The notes beneath the pieces are model-generated. The model was not told where the DNA came from. It ran no database searches and saw only the letters and a program-made list of their open reading frames with translations. DNA of 64,000 nt, taken from the NCBI RefSeq assembly GCF_000224145.3, contig NC_020174.2:5161117-5225116 (forward strand), in the 5' to 3' direction. This stretch comes from Ciona intestinalis. Lineage: Eukaryota; Chordata; Ascidiacea; Phlebobranchia; Cionidae. Of this stretch, positions 36,801 to 49,524 are shown piece by piece (positions within the stretch are counted from its first letter, which is position 1; each line of letters begins with the position of its first letter). The translations under genes and the position numbers were made by a program.

Positions 36801-39800
36801 CACTTGCTTTTATTTATACTAATAGAACCCTAGCTTATATAGTAGGATGGGGAAGATGGGACATCTTTTTTTTCAAATTTCTCGTCCAATTTGGGGGTAA
36901 ACAAGGAAAATTCAAAGAATTGTAAAAACCGTATCCCACGATAGACCACTGTTATTTATTTAAAACATGGTCAGGGTAATTGGATATTATGTACTGAAGG
37001 TGTCCCGTCTTTCCCTACCCTTTACTATACCATTATATACGCTGTTGATTGCCGTTGTTTTTAACCCTTACCTTGTTTAAATCAAGATTCCCTGTCACGT
37101 TAACCCTTGTAAAATAGGAATGGTCGGGACCTAGATTGGTGATCGTTACATTGATTGATATGAGACCAGGATTTGAACCAAGAATTAAAGGCTGCCCGAG
37201 TTGTTGTACGCTATATAGTGAACACAAGGGTTTGCTTGATTGAAGTTGTTATTATTCATTACCTCTTGTGAATATTTACTTACGAATAAGTTGTTTCCAC
37301 TTTTAAGTCATGACTGCACTTGCTTCCATTTAACCCAGAACACTTCTTATGAAACGACCAGTCAGCAGTGTATACCTTAGAAGTAACCGGATCCAGCACG
37401 TTGGACATAATTGTGTTTTTGTGAGAATCGATATAATCGTACGTCATTTTAACTTGGGGTGGATCTAATGTTTCTTGTTTTGCTGACACAGATGTAAAAT
37501 GCGAACTCTGTTAAATACAAGGTTGATAAAACTTTTATAAGATGTTTTATGATATCGTTTCTATACTGATATACCTCGACACAGTATGTAGGCTATATAA
37601 CATATTTTTATTTACGTATTCGAAAACGATAGTAAAAACCATAGTATACACTTCAGTATACTATGGTTAAAACTATGGTATTTAAAGAACGAAGAGAAGG
37701 AAATCAACAGCAAAACAACAGGTTGTTAAAACACGATCTGTGTAAAAAGCGTCCAATAGTTGTAATTAAAACACTTACGCTAAGATGAACCTGCAAATCT
37801 ACACAGCTGTTTACAGAAGTTGCGTTGAAGATGAAAGTTTTTGAAGGGAAGGTAGTGCCCGAATGCACAAGTCGTTTGCTTGCAGGATTTCCAAATTTTG
37901 AGTCGAGATCTACCGTTACGTTCAGATCTGCGAAAGACAACAAAATGTTTGGAATTCAATGTAAACATTTATCATTAACTTACGTGCTGGTGATGTTAAG
38001 ACTTGATCACCCGTGTAGAATGCAGTTAAGCACACCGTCACACTCGTACAAGGAGCTGATGAATTACTGAGACAGTTGATTAAGTCGATAGATGGAGGAT
38101 TCAAAGTGATTTGTGTTCGAACTTTGACAATCGGTCGAGCTCGTAAGATAATAATTCTATCGCTGGAAGATGCTGATATTACAATATCAGAATACCCGTT
38201 GTTGTCCACATCTGTGTTACTGAAGCTGCTGCTTGGAGTTACAACATTGCCGAAGTTACGAAGTGATGATATAACTGACTTACCAACAATTCGCTGTGAT
38301 GTGTTATTTGTTCGAGTTTATATAAAGAATAAATATCAATCATTATAGTCATCGCCAAACCTGTTTTCTTGTTTCACTGATTCCTTGAAAGGACACATAA
38401 TAAACATATACAACACCGGTGTCCAATGATGTTCCTCCTTCCGATGGTGCTCCCACTGCTATGTCGTCATATCCGTTTAAATCTACGTCACCAACCACTG
38501 CAACCGACATTCCAAATCGAGCTCCTTTTGCGTTTGATCCACTGAGTGATTGTGGGCGGTATGACTCAGAAGTCTGTAGTAAACCATGAATAACAAAATG
38601 CGTGAGGGTATAGGTAGATATGTTAAGTTAAGAATTGCTGAGTTACCCATTCCTGCGGTCCTTCCTTGTTGTTTATGTAAACAAAAACTCTTCCTTGATC
38701 GTAACCATTCATGTCATTAAATAACGGCGCTGAAACAATTAAGTCGTCGAAGGAATCCTTATTGATGTCGACAGCACAAACAGAATGTCCAAAATAAGCT
38801 CCTAACTGCCACAAACCCGACGTCTCACTCGGATGTAAAAACAAAAGATATTTGGGCGGGAATCCAGTTACATTATCTGACTTGTATATTACGACCTGTT
38901 ACAAGAATTGTTACGCTATGTGCAAAACTTGTTATTACTCTGCTCATATCTACGTATTTATACGAACCATTCCTTTTGATTCATGTGCCGGAGCACCACT
39001 CGCCACGTATTCAATGTTACCGCCAAAGAAAAGTCCACTTGTAACAGAATAACCTTTAAAAAACATTGTAGTATATCTCCCCCCAACTAACGATTATAAT
39101 CTCAGACTATACCTAAATATGAATTAGCGATGTTGGAATGATTTTTCGACCCCGCTAATGCAGCGTAATCCGTTTCGTTTAATACCGCGGTGTATTGTGT
39201 TGATACGCTTCCTGCAGAAGCGCTGTAATCAACCACAGTTCCTGCTCTATCGTACGAACCAACCGCCCCAACATACATCTTGTTGTTCTAAGAATAGGCA
39301 AAACAATCTATACTATATATTATCTTGAACTGTTATTTTAATATACCTTTGTAATATGAGATGCGCTCCCAAGTTGGCATTCGGCAAGTTTGTTCGTGCT
39401 GTTAGCGTTTTGTCCTTAAAAAAAGTTTGTTTTAATCCATGAATTCTATACTGCCTGCCCTATGTATTTAGTTTATGTTTCAATAACTTATGAACTCTAC
39501 ACTTCCTAAGTAATTGGTTACCTTCAAGATTGACAGTAATCTTTATTGCATCAATCGTAGACACAACGTTGTTAACCACTTCATCAAGAGTGTTGTAGTC
39601 AGTCGCCTGAAAGACCCGAGATTTGTTACCCGCAATCGCCAACAGTTGGTCGTTATTTACAGATGTTCCAACACCGACAGATACAAGGACGATGCCTTTG
39701 TCCCTTTAATGTAGAATTTAGGTAGCCTATATACTTATATGGGTAACTTATGACCTAAATGTCCGGTCTATGTTTTATTAGATATAAAGTACGCTCACCT

Positions 39801-41523
39801 TGCTGTATCAGCTTCACCTTTAAGCAACCACCAATCAGATGCACCTCCGTCTGTCAACAGAATAATTTCTTTCGAAATACCTTTTCGCCCGTTAGCTTCA
39901 AACACTTTTACGGTTTCCTTAATCGCATGTGAAATATATGTGCCGGCTCCTGTCGACTTTACGTTTAGAAGCTCCCCTATTTGTTCTGAAAAATTATTGT
40001 TTTTAGTCTTGGGTAAAATTCAATATTCTTATTCAGCTTACTTTTAAGAGTTGCAGATGTCCATTTTCGCAAACCTATGCGAATTCCACTTCTGTGATCG
40101 TCGTTGCTAAAGCCATACACGCCCACTCGCAAATCACCGCTATCGATATAGGAACTATGGAAAAAAACATCATAAAAAATATATATATTGGGGTGGGATG
40201 AGATGGGACACCTTTGGCACATATTATCCAAATATCCTTATCGTGTTTTAAACCATCAACAACGGTCTTATATGGGAGTTGTGAGGATACGGTTTTTATA
40301 TTCCTTCGAATGTTCTTTGTTTACTACCAAATGGGACGAAAAAATAAAATGAAAAGGTGTCCCATCTTCCTCTATACCATACTCTATATTTAAATTATTA
40401 TTATAGCTCCAAAATATGTCGACTACACATTATCTCACCTAAAGTATGATACGACTTGTATTATCCAATTCAAAGCACTTCTAAATGCCGTATCGTCAAC
40501 ACTACTAGAATCGTCCAAAACAAACATTATATCCGCGATCAGAATTATCTTAGGGCATCCTTAAAAACAAACCAGAATTTAATTCCAGATGTATCTTTTT
40601 TAAACTTAACTCCAACCTGGAACGCAAGGGGTTTTAAACATTGTTGCAGTGGATGACGTCATTGGCTTTTTATAACAAGCCCCGACCATTCGTTTTTGCA
40701 GCGGTGTGGTCGGGCAGCTTGTTGTGTGTTGGTTCCCACATATCTATATGTAGACGTACAATAACAGGATTAGATCTACGTAACTCGGAAGTTTAGTCAA
40801 CCTTTAAAGCTACAACTTACATAGAGGTTAGAAAAGCTGCTGTCAGCCCCAATAGACATTCCAATCGCAGCGTTGTTATCTGGAAAAATGAAATAATTAA
40901 TATACATAATATAGGGTGGGGAAGATGGGACATCTGTAGCGCATAATATCCAAATTGTCCCATTGTGTTTTAAACCTCTATCAACAGTCTATGGGAGTCG
41001 TGATGATATGCTGATATTATAATCCTTCAAATGTTTTTTGCTTACTACCGAATTAAAAGGGAATTTAAAACAAGAAGATATCCCACCCCCCATCCCTATA
41101 CTTTGTGATTTACATAAACTATTAAGCTATCCACCTTACAGAAAACAACGTACCAAACGAAATGTCCTTCGAGCAGGACGTGTTTCCGTACGATTTCCCA
41201 CTAAATGAGCATTTGTAGACTGACCCGTTTTTGTTCCCGTCCGCTGGTGCCCCAACGTAAGCTATTGACTTCATTGGTGATCTGTTTAATGTATGATAGA
41301 ATAAGCACATAAACTTTACGCCTTTTGTAACACAGTTTTAACAATAGGTTACTTACGTTTTAATCACCACGGATGCTCCAAAATGAATCACAGCTGAATC
41401 GGATTTTATTGGAGAAAGTGAATGAAATTCCCTCGTCTCTATATTCTGGGCTGATATCATACTCGCACATAATATTACAATCATAGAAGCACAAATGTAC
41501 ATCTCTCTTAAACTAGTTCTCAT
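33858..41523 (-). CDS. ITGA: Integrin alpha subunit with I (vWA) domain, array gene 1
   Basis: About 27 exons. Signal peptide MRTSLREMYICASM... in 41357-41523; propeller start 41154-41281 and 40821-40879; Cys-rich exon 40617-40743; I domain 40439-40561, 40042-40154, 39799-39985, 39522-39703 with MIDAS residues VLDDSSSVD, GTYIS and LLTDGGASD; FG-GAP exons 39347-39414, 39113-39287, 38964-39053, 38647-38895, 38361-38573, 37984-38293 with calcium loops [30 protein letters not shown]; thigh/calf exons 37779-37927, 37284-37507, 37072-37210, 36561-36671, 36391-36479, 36044-36139, 35855-35972, 35690-35800, 35490-35618, 35314-35427, 34850-34936; transmembrane 34295-34429 (GAVVGAVVGGCSLLIVTVF); tail 33858-33995 ([18 protein letters not shown]). 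Integrin alphas pair with beta subunits to bind matrix or immune ligands through the I domain. This is the most diverged member of the array. Exon ends were set by eye. Confidence 0.95.
34466..34608 (+). repeat. MITE-family copy, internally deleted
   Basis: From TGGGGTAGGACGGGACACC to GTGTCCCATCTTGCCCCGCC in the intron between the transmembrane exon and the preceding stalk exon of integrin gene 1; forward orientation, about 40 bases short of full length. Confidence 0.8.
35123..35305 (+). repeat. MITE-family copy
   Basis: TAGGGTGAGGGAAGACGG at the left and GTGTCCCATCTTTCCCCACA at the right; full-length interior, forward orientation. It ends only a few bases from the donor of integrin gene 1 exon 35314-35427, so it forms the start of that intron. 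Confidence 0.8.
36170..36320. repeat. Possible degenerate MITE copy
   Basis: CTGGGGTAAGATGG and a later CACATCCTCACGACTCTAAC and ATATTATGTGCTAA resemble parts of the family, but the right terminus is missing. Intron of integrin gene 1. Confidence 0.3.
36842..37025 (-). repeat. MITE-family copy
   Basis: TAGGATGGGGAAGATGGGAC to GTCCCGTCTTTCCCTACCC, nearly full length, reverse orientation, in the intron between the 36561-36671 and 37072-37210 exons of integrin gene 1. Confidence 0.85.
38011..38168 (-). repeat. 158-bp block identical in all four integrin genes (copy 1)
   Basis: The coding block starting CCGTGTAGAATGCAG on the plus strand and ending CGCTGGAAG reads the same by eye at 38011-38168, 45504-45661, 54044-54201 and 62273-62430. 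It encodes the segment from the last FG-GAP strand ([12 protein letters not shown]) through [20 protein letters not shown] to CLTAFYT. Even third codon positions agree. Confidence 0.85.
40189..40382 (+). repeat. MITE-family copy
   Basis: Starts GGGGTGGGATGAGATGGGAC, ends GGTGTCCCATCTTCCTCTAT, full-length interior, forward orientation. It occupies the intron that splits the I domain of integrin gene 1 (between exons 40439-40561 and 40042-40154). Confidence 0.85.
40912..41100 (+). repeat. MITE-family copy
   Basis: TAGGGTGGGGAAGATGGGAC to ATATCCCACCCCCCATCCCT, forward orientation, in the intron between exons 40821-40879 and 41154-41281 of integrin gene 1. Confidence 0.85.
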
Positions 41524-42189
41524 CGTGTTGAAATTGTTTGTTTGCCAACGATTAATTTGTTTCAACCTGCTTGCTCTAATTACCAATACAGTATATTTAA
41601 AATGTGTGTCCACCACAACTTGGTAGAATTGCTGTTTTAAATATAGACGTGTTATTATGCTGTATTAGTCAGTAAGCCAGGAAACACTTGGGCCCACACA
41701 ACATTTGCGCTAGACACTAGTTAGATAACATGGTGTAATACCAATAGAGCAAATGACTTAGCTTTTTTACGAAATGAGACAGCAAACAGTGATCCACGAT
41801 TCTATCTTGAACATATTTCACAGTACAACTTGCACGTGCAATAGGTACACGCTTTATACCAGATATACTTACAATTATATATGATAGTTAGTTTGCAATT
41901 TGTCTTTAACCTATTCTCTTTGAATGTAGAATAAATAAACAAACGTATTTCTACATTTCCAAAGTTTATTTGGTCCATAGTTTGTTTTGGGGGATGTTAC
42001 GTCTCCAAACTAACGTTATTATAAACTCTTGTACCAAGATAAAGAGCCTACATATGTACAAAACTAAAAACAGTCATTGTTTTATTATAGAATCGACTGC
42101 GTTATTATGAACAAAAACGTCGGTGTGCTAAAAGCTCAGCCGATAAACCGCCACGTATATTGCCATTGCTGTGTTATGACGAGATCAAA
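41524..42189. other. Spacer between integrin genes 1 and 2
   Basis: A 666-base gap holding the promoter and 5' UTR of gene 1 and the 3' UTR of gene 2. TTTATT at 42081-42086 and 41965-41970 (AATAAA on the minus strand) are candidate poly(A) signals for gene 2. No MITE copy and no coding frame is supported. The tight spacing leaves well under 600 bases for the proximal promoter of gene 1. Confidence 0.5.
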
Positions 42190-45100
42190 TTATTTGTCCT
42201 CATCGCCATGCATCTCTTTTGCTTCTTTATGCATCCGAGCATACTTGCTCTCAAAAAATCCAACCTATACACGTTAAATGTGATAAGGCAAAACGTAAAA
42301 AAACTTTGTTGTGTATATCCAAAGTCGACTTTGTTATTTGGCTTATTGTTTAGCAATTTTCCCGCATTTATGCACCGCAATATACCCCATTTTCACAATA
42401 TACAAGATCTAGACTCTAGAGTTAGACTCTATAGAGAGGTTTGCTAAAACACAACGGGTAGTTAAACCGTAACACTATTAAGAGAAGTCCTAATTTTACC
42501 TTCCACATTATAAGCATGATGACAACAAGCAGAACAATTCCTCCAACTATTGCCCCTATGAGTGGACCGATGTCTAGTTTGTTTTGATCAATTGGTGGAA
42601 CCGGTGGAAGGTATTTTGATACCACAGTAGTTGCCTGTGTATAAATGTAATTTTGTAGTTGTAGACGAAGGTAATTACCCAGTAATATATAAAAATATAT
42701 TCATGACAGGATGGGGGGAGACGGGACACTTTTAACACATAATATCTAAATATCCTGATCGTGTTTTAAACAATTATCAAAGGTCTATGGGAGTTGTGAG
42801 GATACGGTTTTATATTTTTTTGAATGTTCTTTGTTTACTTTGCCAAATGGAACGAAGAATAGAATGAAAAGGTGTCCCATCTTCTCCCGCCCTACTATAT
42901 GAGTAACCACTGTTCACCTTGCTCGTAGTCACTGCAGCGTTATAGATAGGCGAGTCCGTGATATTAAAACTTGTTGTGCTTGAAATTTTAGTTACGAGGT
43001 TTAACTGTGATGAATGAAAAGGATGAATGAACGTGTTATGGATCTACAGTAAAAAAATATTTTATAATACTATATATATGACATCATCCAGTTTCAACTC
43101 GCCAGTAAATTAACTTTTGCGGAAATTTTACGAAACCTGGGTTAATGTTGGTAACCAGACTTTAAATGATGACGTCACCACTACTGTGGAAAACTTTCCA
43201 AGTTGATTGACAGTGCACGTGATGGAATCGCACTTCACGTCGTTGCAAGTCTGTAGATGATGTGTATAAGATAGATATTCGACTATTTTGTTTCATTATG
43301 ATATTGTAGGGTGGGAGAAGACGGGACACCTTTAGCACACAATATCCTGATCGTGTTTTAAACAATTACCAACGGTCTATCGGAGTCGTGAAAATGAGGT
43401 TTTATAATTCCTTGAATGTTCTTTGTTTACTACCAAAATGTGACGAGAAGCTAGAGTGAAAATGTGTTCCATCTTGCCCTACTGTACTTACAGTATCTGT
43501 CGGGACAGTTGTGTTAGAATTGAAGTCGATTGAAATATTTTTTAAGCCTGTTCCATTGTTTATCGCGAGTCCGTATTCGTTTACTTTGCCCATCGTTGCG
43601 CAATGACACAAAGTTGAAGGCTATATGAAATATTCGGTATGTAATGTTTGCATTGTTTTGTATTCGGATGGCTTTACTTACCAAGCATTGGAAATGGTAG
43701 AGATATAACAGTGGTAATCCTTCCTTGGTTTGCCTCGGCCATGTAAACACAAGAGAAGCTTTTGCCACAAGGTTTGGTCCTCGGTTGTATACCTGTTTGC
43801 AAACATTCTTAAAAAATCCGATTTTGTTATTTGTGCAAATTGTAAACACTTTCTTACCGAATGGTTGTGAAATACAGCATACGTTGTACCTCCCAAGAAT
43901 TCATTACTGATGTTATGAATACTTGCTGAGGGAGACACGGTGCGATTGTAGAACATAGAGTTCGGTACCGAGTTGCTGTTAAGAGATCAAACACTTGGAT
44001 ATTTGGGATATGCTCAAGTGAAACTTACCTGCTATGGTCAATTGTAGCTGTGTACAAGACTTTCTTGCGAAATTCAAATTGGTTATTGTTTATTACAGGG
44101 TCAATAAAGTCTGTTGTGCTGTTCACGCTGCGTAATGTAATGCAGGTCATGACGGCTATTTTCTGATGTTTTTTTATGGATTTAGATTAACGGGATTTAC
44201 TTTGAATGAAGACTTCCCGTTAGTACAATCTCCTGAACCGTCGCTTTTGTAGTCAGGGAAAGCAGAGAATACTCCAGCACGAAGAAAATCTTTAAGAAGT
44301 TAACGCACATTAAAGCGACAATCGTTACAAAAAGCGTATTCTTGGTCGGTTATAACTGGAAAGCGAGCATGTTAAAACAGAGAGGTGTTTAAAACAGAAC
44401 ACCCGATTCAAACTACTGTCGTTTCCCCGCCACGCCAGGACAAAAAATATATTCGGTAATTTATTTATGTGTCCGTATACCTTTGTTCCTGTAGGCATTA
44501 AACTGCGTAATAGTGAATTCTGCGGCCTGACACTTGTAACATTTGATGTGTCTTCATCTCCCACGGTTGCCAAAGCACCAACAACCTTTATAAACATAAA
44601 ACTATCGTTTCTACACCAAAAAAATCTACTTGTTATATAATACCTTGTTAAGCCCAAGATTCCCAACAACGTTAACTCTAGGAAAGTAGGAATGGTCGGG
44701 ACCTAGATTGGTGATCGTTACATTGATTGATATTATTCCTGGATTCGAACCCAGAACGATAGGTTCCCCGAGTGGTGATATACTAAAAATTTAATCGTAA
44801 TATTAAAACAAACTTATGTAAACTGATAGCCCAACTTACGAATAAGCTGTTTCAATTTTCAAGTCGTGACTACATCTGGTTCCATTCATTTCTGAACATT
44901 TCTTTTGAAACGACCAGTCAGCAGTGGTAACCCTTGGCGACCAGGGGTCAAGCATTGCAGACATGATCGTGTTTTTATGACTGGTCGTGTAATCATAGCT
45001 CACTTCGAGTCGTGACACTATCCCGAAATCTCCCGTCGATGAAGGTGATTCAAAATATGCTGGCTGTTTAAATAATTAGTTAAGATATTGGTGGCAGACA

Positions 45101-48100
45101 ACACTATAGTTGACGATACATTTCTCTTTCTGCAGAGCTTTAAAATCCCTGTTTTTTTGCGTATTTACATTAAATTTACTGCACAAATCATAATTTGTAT
45201 GCAGCCTGTTATATAAGTCTACAGTTTTATGAAAATGTGTAAATTACATTTGGCTGAACTGACAAAGTGAGACACGAACGTATCGAACTGACGTTGTACA
45301 CCTTCCTATGTTTCGATGAAGTTGTTTCAGCGAACACAAATCTTTTATGATCTTGATTGTGCAACAAGGTATCCAGGACTACTGATACATTTAGTCCTGA
45401 AAATAAACGTGTCGTTAAAAAACGTTGGATAATAGACAATGTGTTCCTGGTTTATTGGTGTACGGGATTAACTTACGTGCTGTTGATGTTAAGACTTGAT
45501 CACCCGTGTAGAATGCAGTTAAGCACACCGTCACACTCGTACAAGGAGCTGATGAATTACTGAGACAGTTGATTAAGTCGATAGATGGAGGATTCAAAGT
45601 GATTTGTGTTCGAACTTTGACAATCGGTCGAGCTCGTAAGATAATAATTCTATCGCTGGAAGGTGCTGAAATTATCACGTCAGAATATCCGTTTCCGTCT
45701 ACGTCATTTTGGGCTCCTGTTCCCGATACAATAAACCCGCCGAATGTTTTTAACGGTGGTGTAACTGACTTTCCCGATATGCGCTGTAGAAAAGTGACGT
45801 ATAGTTTAGTCACGTGATTGTAAAAAACATACATTTTGTGTAAAACCTGTTTTCGTGTTTCACTTAACCCTTTGCTGGATCCATAATAAATGTAAACAGC
45901 GCCGCTACCGGTTGAAGAATTCTCCTCAAATGGTGCTCCCACTGCTATGTCGTCATATCCGTTTAAATCTACGTCACCAACCACTGCAACCGACATTCCA
46001 AATCGAGCTCCTTTTGCGTTTGATCCACTGAGTGATTGTGGGCGGTATGACTTAGAAGTCTAGAGTAAAACATGGTGATTTACAAATGCGTGGGACGTGA
46101 GGGAACAGCTTCATAAATCTTTACATGTTCTTTGTTGGCTCGGAATAACATTAAGTATGCCAAGTACGCACTTTGTAAATACCACATACATATAGTAGGG
46201 TGGGGGAAGATGGGGCATCTGTTTATTCTATTTTCTCATCCAATTTGGTAGTAAACAAAGAACATTCAAACAATTATAAAATCGCATTCTTACATCTCCC
46301 GTAGACCGTTGTTGGTTGTTTAAAACACGATCAGGATATTTGGACATTATACGTGCTAAAGGTGATCATCTTTTCCCTTCTACTATGTCATATAAAATTA
46401 TAAAAAAAGTTGTTTTTCTGTCTTACCCATAACTTGGTGTCGTTTGGATTGTTGATAAAAACAAAAACTCTTCCTTGGTCATAACCTGTAGTGACGTCAC
46501 TGAATAACGGCGCTGAAACAATTAAGTCGTCGAAGGAATCCTTATTGATGTCGACAGCACAAACAGAATGTCCAAAATAAGCTCCTAACTGCCACAAACC
46601 CGACGTCTCACTCGGATGTAGAAGAAGAAAGTTGGATGAAGACGCGATTACAGCATTGTTTGATTCGTATATGGCGACCTAGAACAATATTTTATTTCGT
46701 CACAATTTTTTGTAATATAGTAGGGTGGGAGAAGACGGGACACATATAGCACATAATGTGTATGACTACTTGGACAACACATAAGGATTATTATTGTGAC
46801 TGAGTGTTTCGCCCAGGAAAACTTATATTCATATCCATTGCATATAGTACCAACCATTCCTTTGGAATTGTATTTCGGGGCTCCGCTTGCCACACAACTA
46901 ACGTTTCCCCCGAAAAAGTTTCCGCTCGTAACAGAATAACCTTCATGATAAACCCAGTAGTGAATATAGCTTTTATATCAAATGAAGCAAAATTACCAAG
47001 ATATGTATCTGATAGGCTGGCATTCAATCCACTTGCAGATGCTATATTGGAGTATTCTGTGATGTTAAGCACGCTTGTGTATTGTGTTGATACGCTACCT
47101 GCAGAAGCGCTGTAATCAACCACAGTTCCTGCTCTATCGTACGAACCAACCGCCCCAACGTACATCTTGTTGTTCTAAAAGTTGATAACTGGTTGTAATG
47201 ATTAATTGTTAAAGTATATATAGTAGGATGGGGGGGATGGGACACCCTTCCATTCTCTTTTCTCGTCCCATTTGGTAAAAAAACGAAAATTTAAAGAGTT
47301 ATAAAACCGTATCCTCACGACTCCTATATAGGCCGTTGTTAATTGTTTAAAATAGGATCAGGATGTTTGGATATAATGTGCTAAAGGTGTCCCATCTTCC
47401 CCCACCCTACTATATATTTCCTTCACTTTTAAGTAAAGGTTTCTGTAAAGCCTGTATATAAACCGGTATAGGTTGGTGGTTTAGTTACAGGTACCTTTGA
47501 AACGTGAGATGAGATTCCAAGTTGACATGCGTCCAGCTTATTTGTTGTATTCGTGATCTGACCTGCAACATGTACTGTCTAAAATTTTTAATAATAATAA
47601 AGTTACCTCTTTAGTTAATCGGTGTATTCTGAAAAACGAAAGTAAAACTTTTATGAACTTTTGTGTGCACTGATAGTTTACCACTCACACAAGGAAACTA
47701 AGTTAATCAATGTCGTGCGTTACTGGTTACTGAAATAGTTTGCAGCAACAGGAACTATACGAGCGTATCAATGTGCCGAACGCGAGTTTGCTTTCGGGTT
47801 TTGCTATTTTAAGAGACAAAAAGTTTCACCTTCTAATTTAACCGATGCGGTGTCCTGGATAGTCAATTTCACTCCTTCCACCACACTAGCGAGGTTATCG
47901 TAGTCGGTTGCTTTAAACACACGAGAAGCGGCACCGGCAATTGTCAGAAGTTGCTTGTCATTAGTCCCGGAACCAACCCCAACTGAAACCGTTACAATTC
48001 CATTGGCCCTGAACATAATTTCACAACTATACTTTAATTTTCTTGTTCTTTTGTTGTTAATTCTAAAATTCATACCTCGCTTCTTCAGAAGTCTCTTTAA

Positions 48101-49524
48101 TCCTATCAGAATCGAACGCATGACCATCCGTGAGCAAAATCATTTCTTTTGGTGTGTCCTGGCGCCCGTATCGGTTAAACTGAGTAATCGTCAAACTGAT
48201 GACGGGCCCGATTAATGTACCTCCATAACGTCTACCGGTAATCAGGTATGATATGCTTCCTAAAATGTGCGCCGTTATATTTAGTAGTTACGCATTTAAA
48301 TAATTTAACTTTGCTTACTTTCAAGCACATCATATGTCCATCTACGCAAAGGGATGCGAACTCTTGTGTCAGTTTCTGAGCCAAACGCGATCACACCAAC
48401 AATAACATCCCCATTTTCAATGTAAGTCCTAAATCAACGTACATCGTTTATTAAAAAATAAGTAGTACTTGCAGTTTTGACTAGGTAGAGTAGAACCTGA
48501 AAGATGATGTAACTTCTTTCATCCATTCCAGGGAGCTCTGATACTCGGTATCATCCACGCTTCCTGATTCGTCAAGAACGAAAATTATGTCGGCGAATAA
48601 ACCTTTTCTGCTACAGGCTGGAAAACGGAAAAGTGTGGTTAAAATACCTATTTAAACTGAATGCACACTTCAGGTACCTGTAGTACAAGGTGATTTGAGC
48701 AATGTTGCTGCTGGTGACGTAGTGGATTTTTTATAACAAGCTCCGATCATCCGTCTTTGCAATTGAGATTTTGGACAATTGATGACGTGTTGATTTCCGC
48801 ACACCTGCGCAGATGTACAATTTTTAGTGAGTATACACCCAACTAGCAGCGCTTGTAAAATGAAGCACTTACGTATATACTCTCTCCATTGTTATCCTTG
48901 CTTATGGAAATACCCATCGCACCGCTTTTATCTACATGAAAGAGAGACAAATATAAAAGCGGGAAACGATAATAGTTCCTCTTTAAAACAACAAGCATTA
49001 AGTATATTACTTACCGAATGCAGCTTCTTTCAAGCACTGAGTACTTCCGTTAGTTTTTCCATCAAATGTACATTTATACAAAGATCCATTTTTCCTGTCG
49101 TACAGTGGTGCGCCAACAAACGCTTGAGAATTTGATGCAGACCTGATATTTAGTTTTAAAAAAATAGTAATGATAGTTCATTGAATTTTGAAGAATTTAA
49201 ATGAGATGTTTGGTATGCCAAAAGGTTTAAAACTAAGCATTTATAACTATGCACCATGGAAACTGTAGAAATTAATTTGAAATGATGTAAGTTATAATCA
49301 AAAACACATAAAGATTGTAATTAATGGACTTTGAAAATTACTTACGTTTTAATCACTACGGATTCCCCAAAATGAATCACAGTTGAATCGGATTTTATCG
49401 GAGAAAGAGAATGATATGCCCTCGTCTCTATATTCCCTGGCTCTGTTTCAGTGACGAATGAAACCACCGGTGTGCAAAGTAAGAGCACTAGTTTGGCAAA
49501 TCTTGCATATTTTGCAAAACTCAT
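42190..49524 (-). CDS. ITGA: Integrin alpha subunit with I (vWA) domain, array gene 2
   Basis: Same exon plan as gene 1. Signal peptide exon 49346-49524 (MSFAKYARFAKLVLLLCTPV, then the family sequence [17 protein letters not shown]). Propeller start about 49015-49142 and 48880-48935; Cys exon about 48680-48800; I-domain exons about 48499-48620 (ADIIFVLDESGSVDD), 48317-48430, 48080-48260 (GGTLIGP, LLTDGHAFD) and 47830-48008; FG-GAP exons from about 47570 to 45470 with [20 protein letters not shown] and [10 protein letters not shown] loops; stalk exons to about 42905; transmembrane exon 42500-42634 ([19 protein letters not shown]); tail exon 42190-42264, short, [19 protein letters not shown] ending DEDK. 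All three MIDAS segments are intact, so metal-dependent ligand binding is expected. A membrane receptor pairing with a beta subunit; ligand unknown. Closest to genes 3 and 4 outside the MIDAS exons. Confidence 0.95.
42708..42896 (+). repeat. MITE-family copy
   Basis: AGGATGGGGGGAGACGGGAC to GTGTCCCATCTTCTCCCGCC, full length, forward orientation, in the intron just upstream of the transmembrane exon of integrin gene 2. Gene 3 also has a copy in this intron but in the opposite orientation. Confidence 0.85.
43306..43483 (+). repeat. MITE-family copy
   Basis: TAGGGTGGGAGAAGACGGGA to GTGTTCCATCTTGCCCTACT, forward orientation, between two stalk exons of integrin gene 2. The matching introns of genes 3 and 4 are short and lack it. 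Confidence 0.85.
45504..45661 (-). repeat. 158-bp identical block (copy 2)
   Basis: Integrin gene 2 copy of the block described at 38011-38168. Differences begin immediately outside it, for example GGAAGGTGCTGAAATTATC here against GGAAGATGCTGATATTACA in gene 1. Confidence 0.85.
46194..46383 (-). repeat. MITE-family copy
   Basis: TAGGGTGGGGGAAGATGGGG to a decayed right end (GGTGATCATCTTTTCCCTTC), reverse orientation, between two FG-GAP exons of integrin gene 2. Confidence 0.8.
46720..46761 (+). repeat. MITE terminal fragment
   Basis: TAGGGTGGGAGAAGACGGGA then CACATATAGCACATAAT is a left terminus only, truncated, in an intron of integrin gene 2 beside the [11 protein letters not shown] exon. 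Confidence 0.6.
47222..47410 (-). repeat. MITE-family copy
   Basis: AGTAGGATGGGGGGGATGGG to GTGTCCCATCTTCCCCCACC, full length, flanked by TATA on both sides, reverse orientation, in an intron of integrin gene 2 before the [10 protein letters not shown] exon. Confidence 0.88.

Noticed and set aside
37640..37682. Short palindrome around ATAGTATACTTCAGTATACTAT in an integrin gene 1 intron
   Set aside because: A small local inverted repeat in AT-rich intron DNA; too short and isolated to call an element or a functional hairpin.
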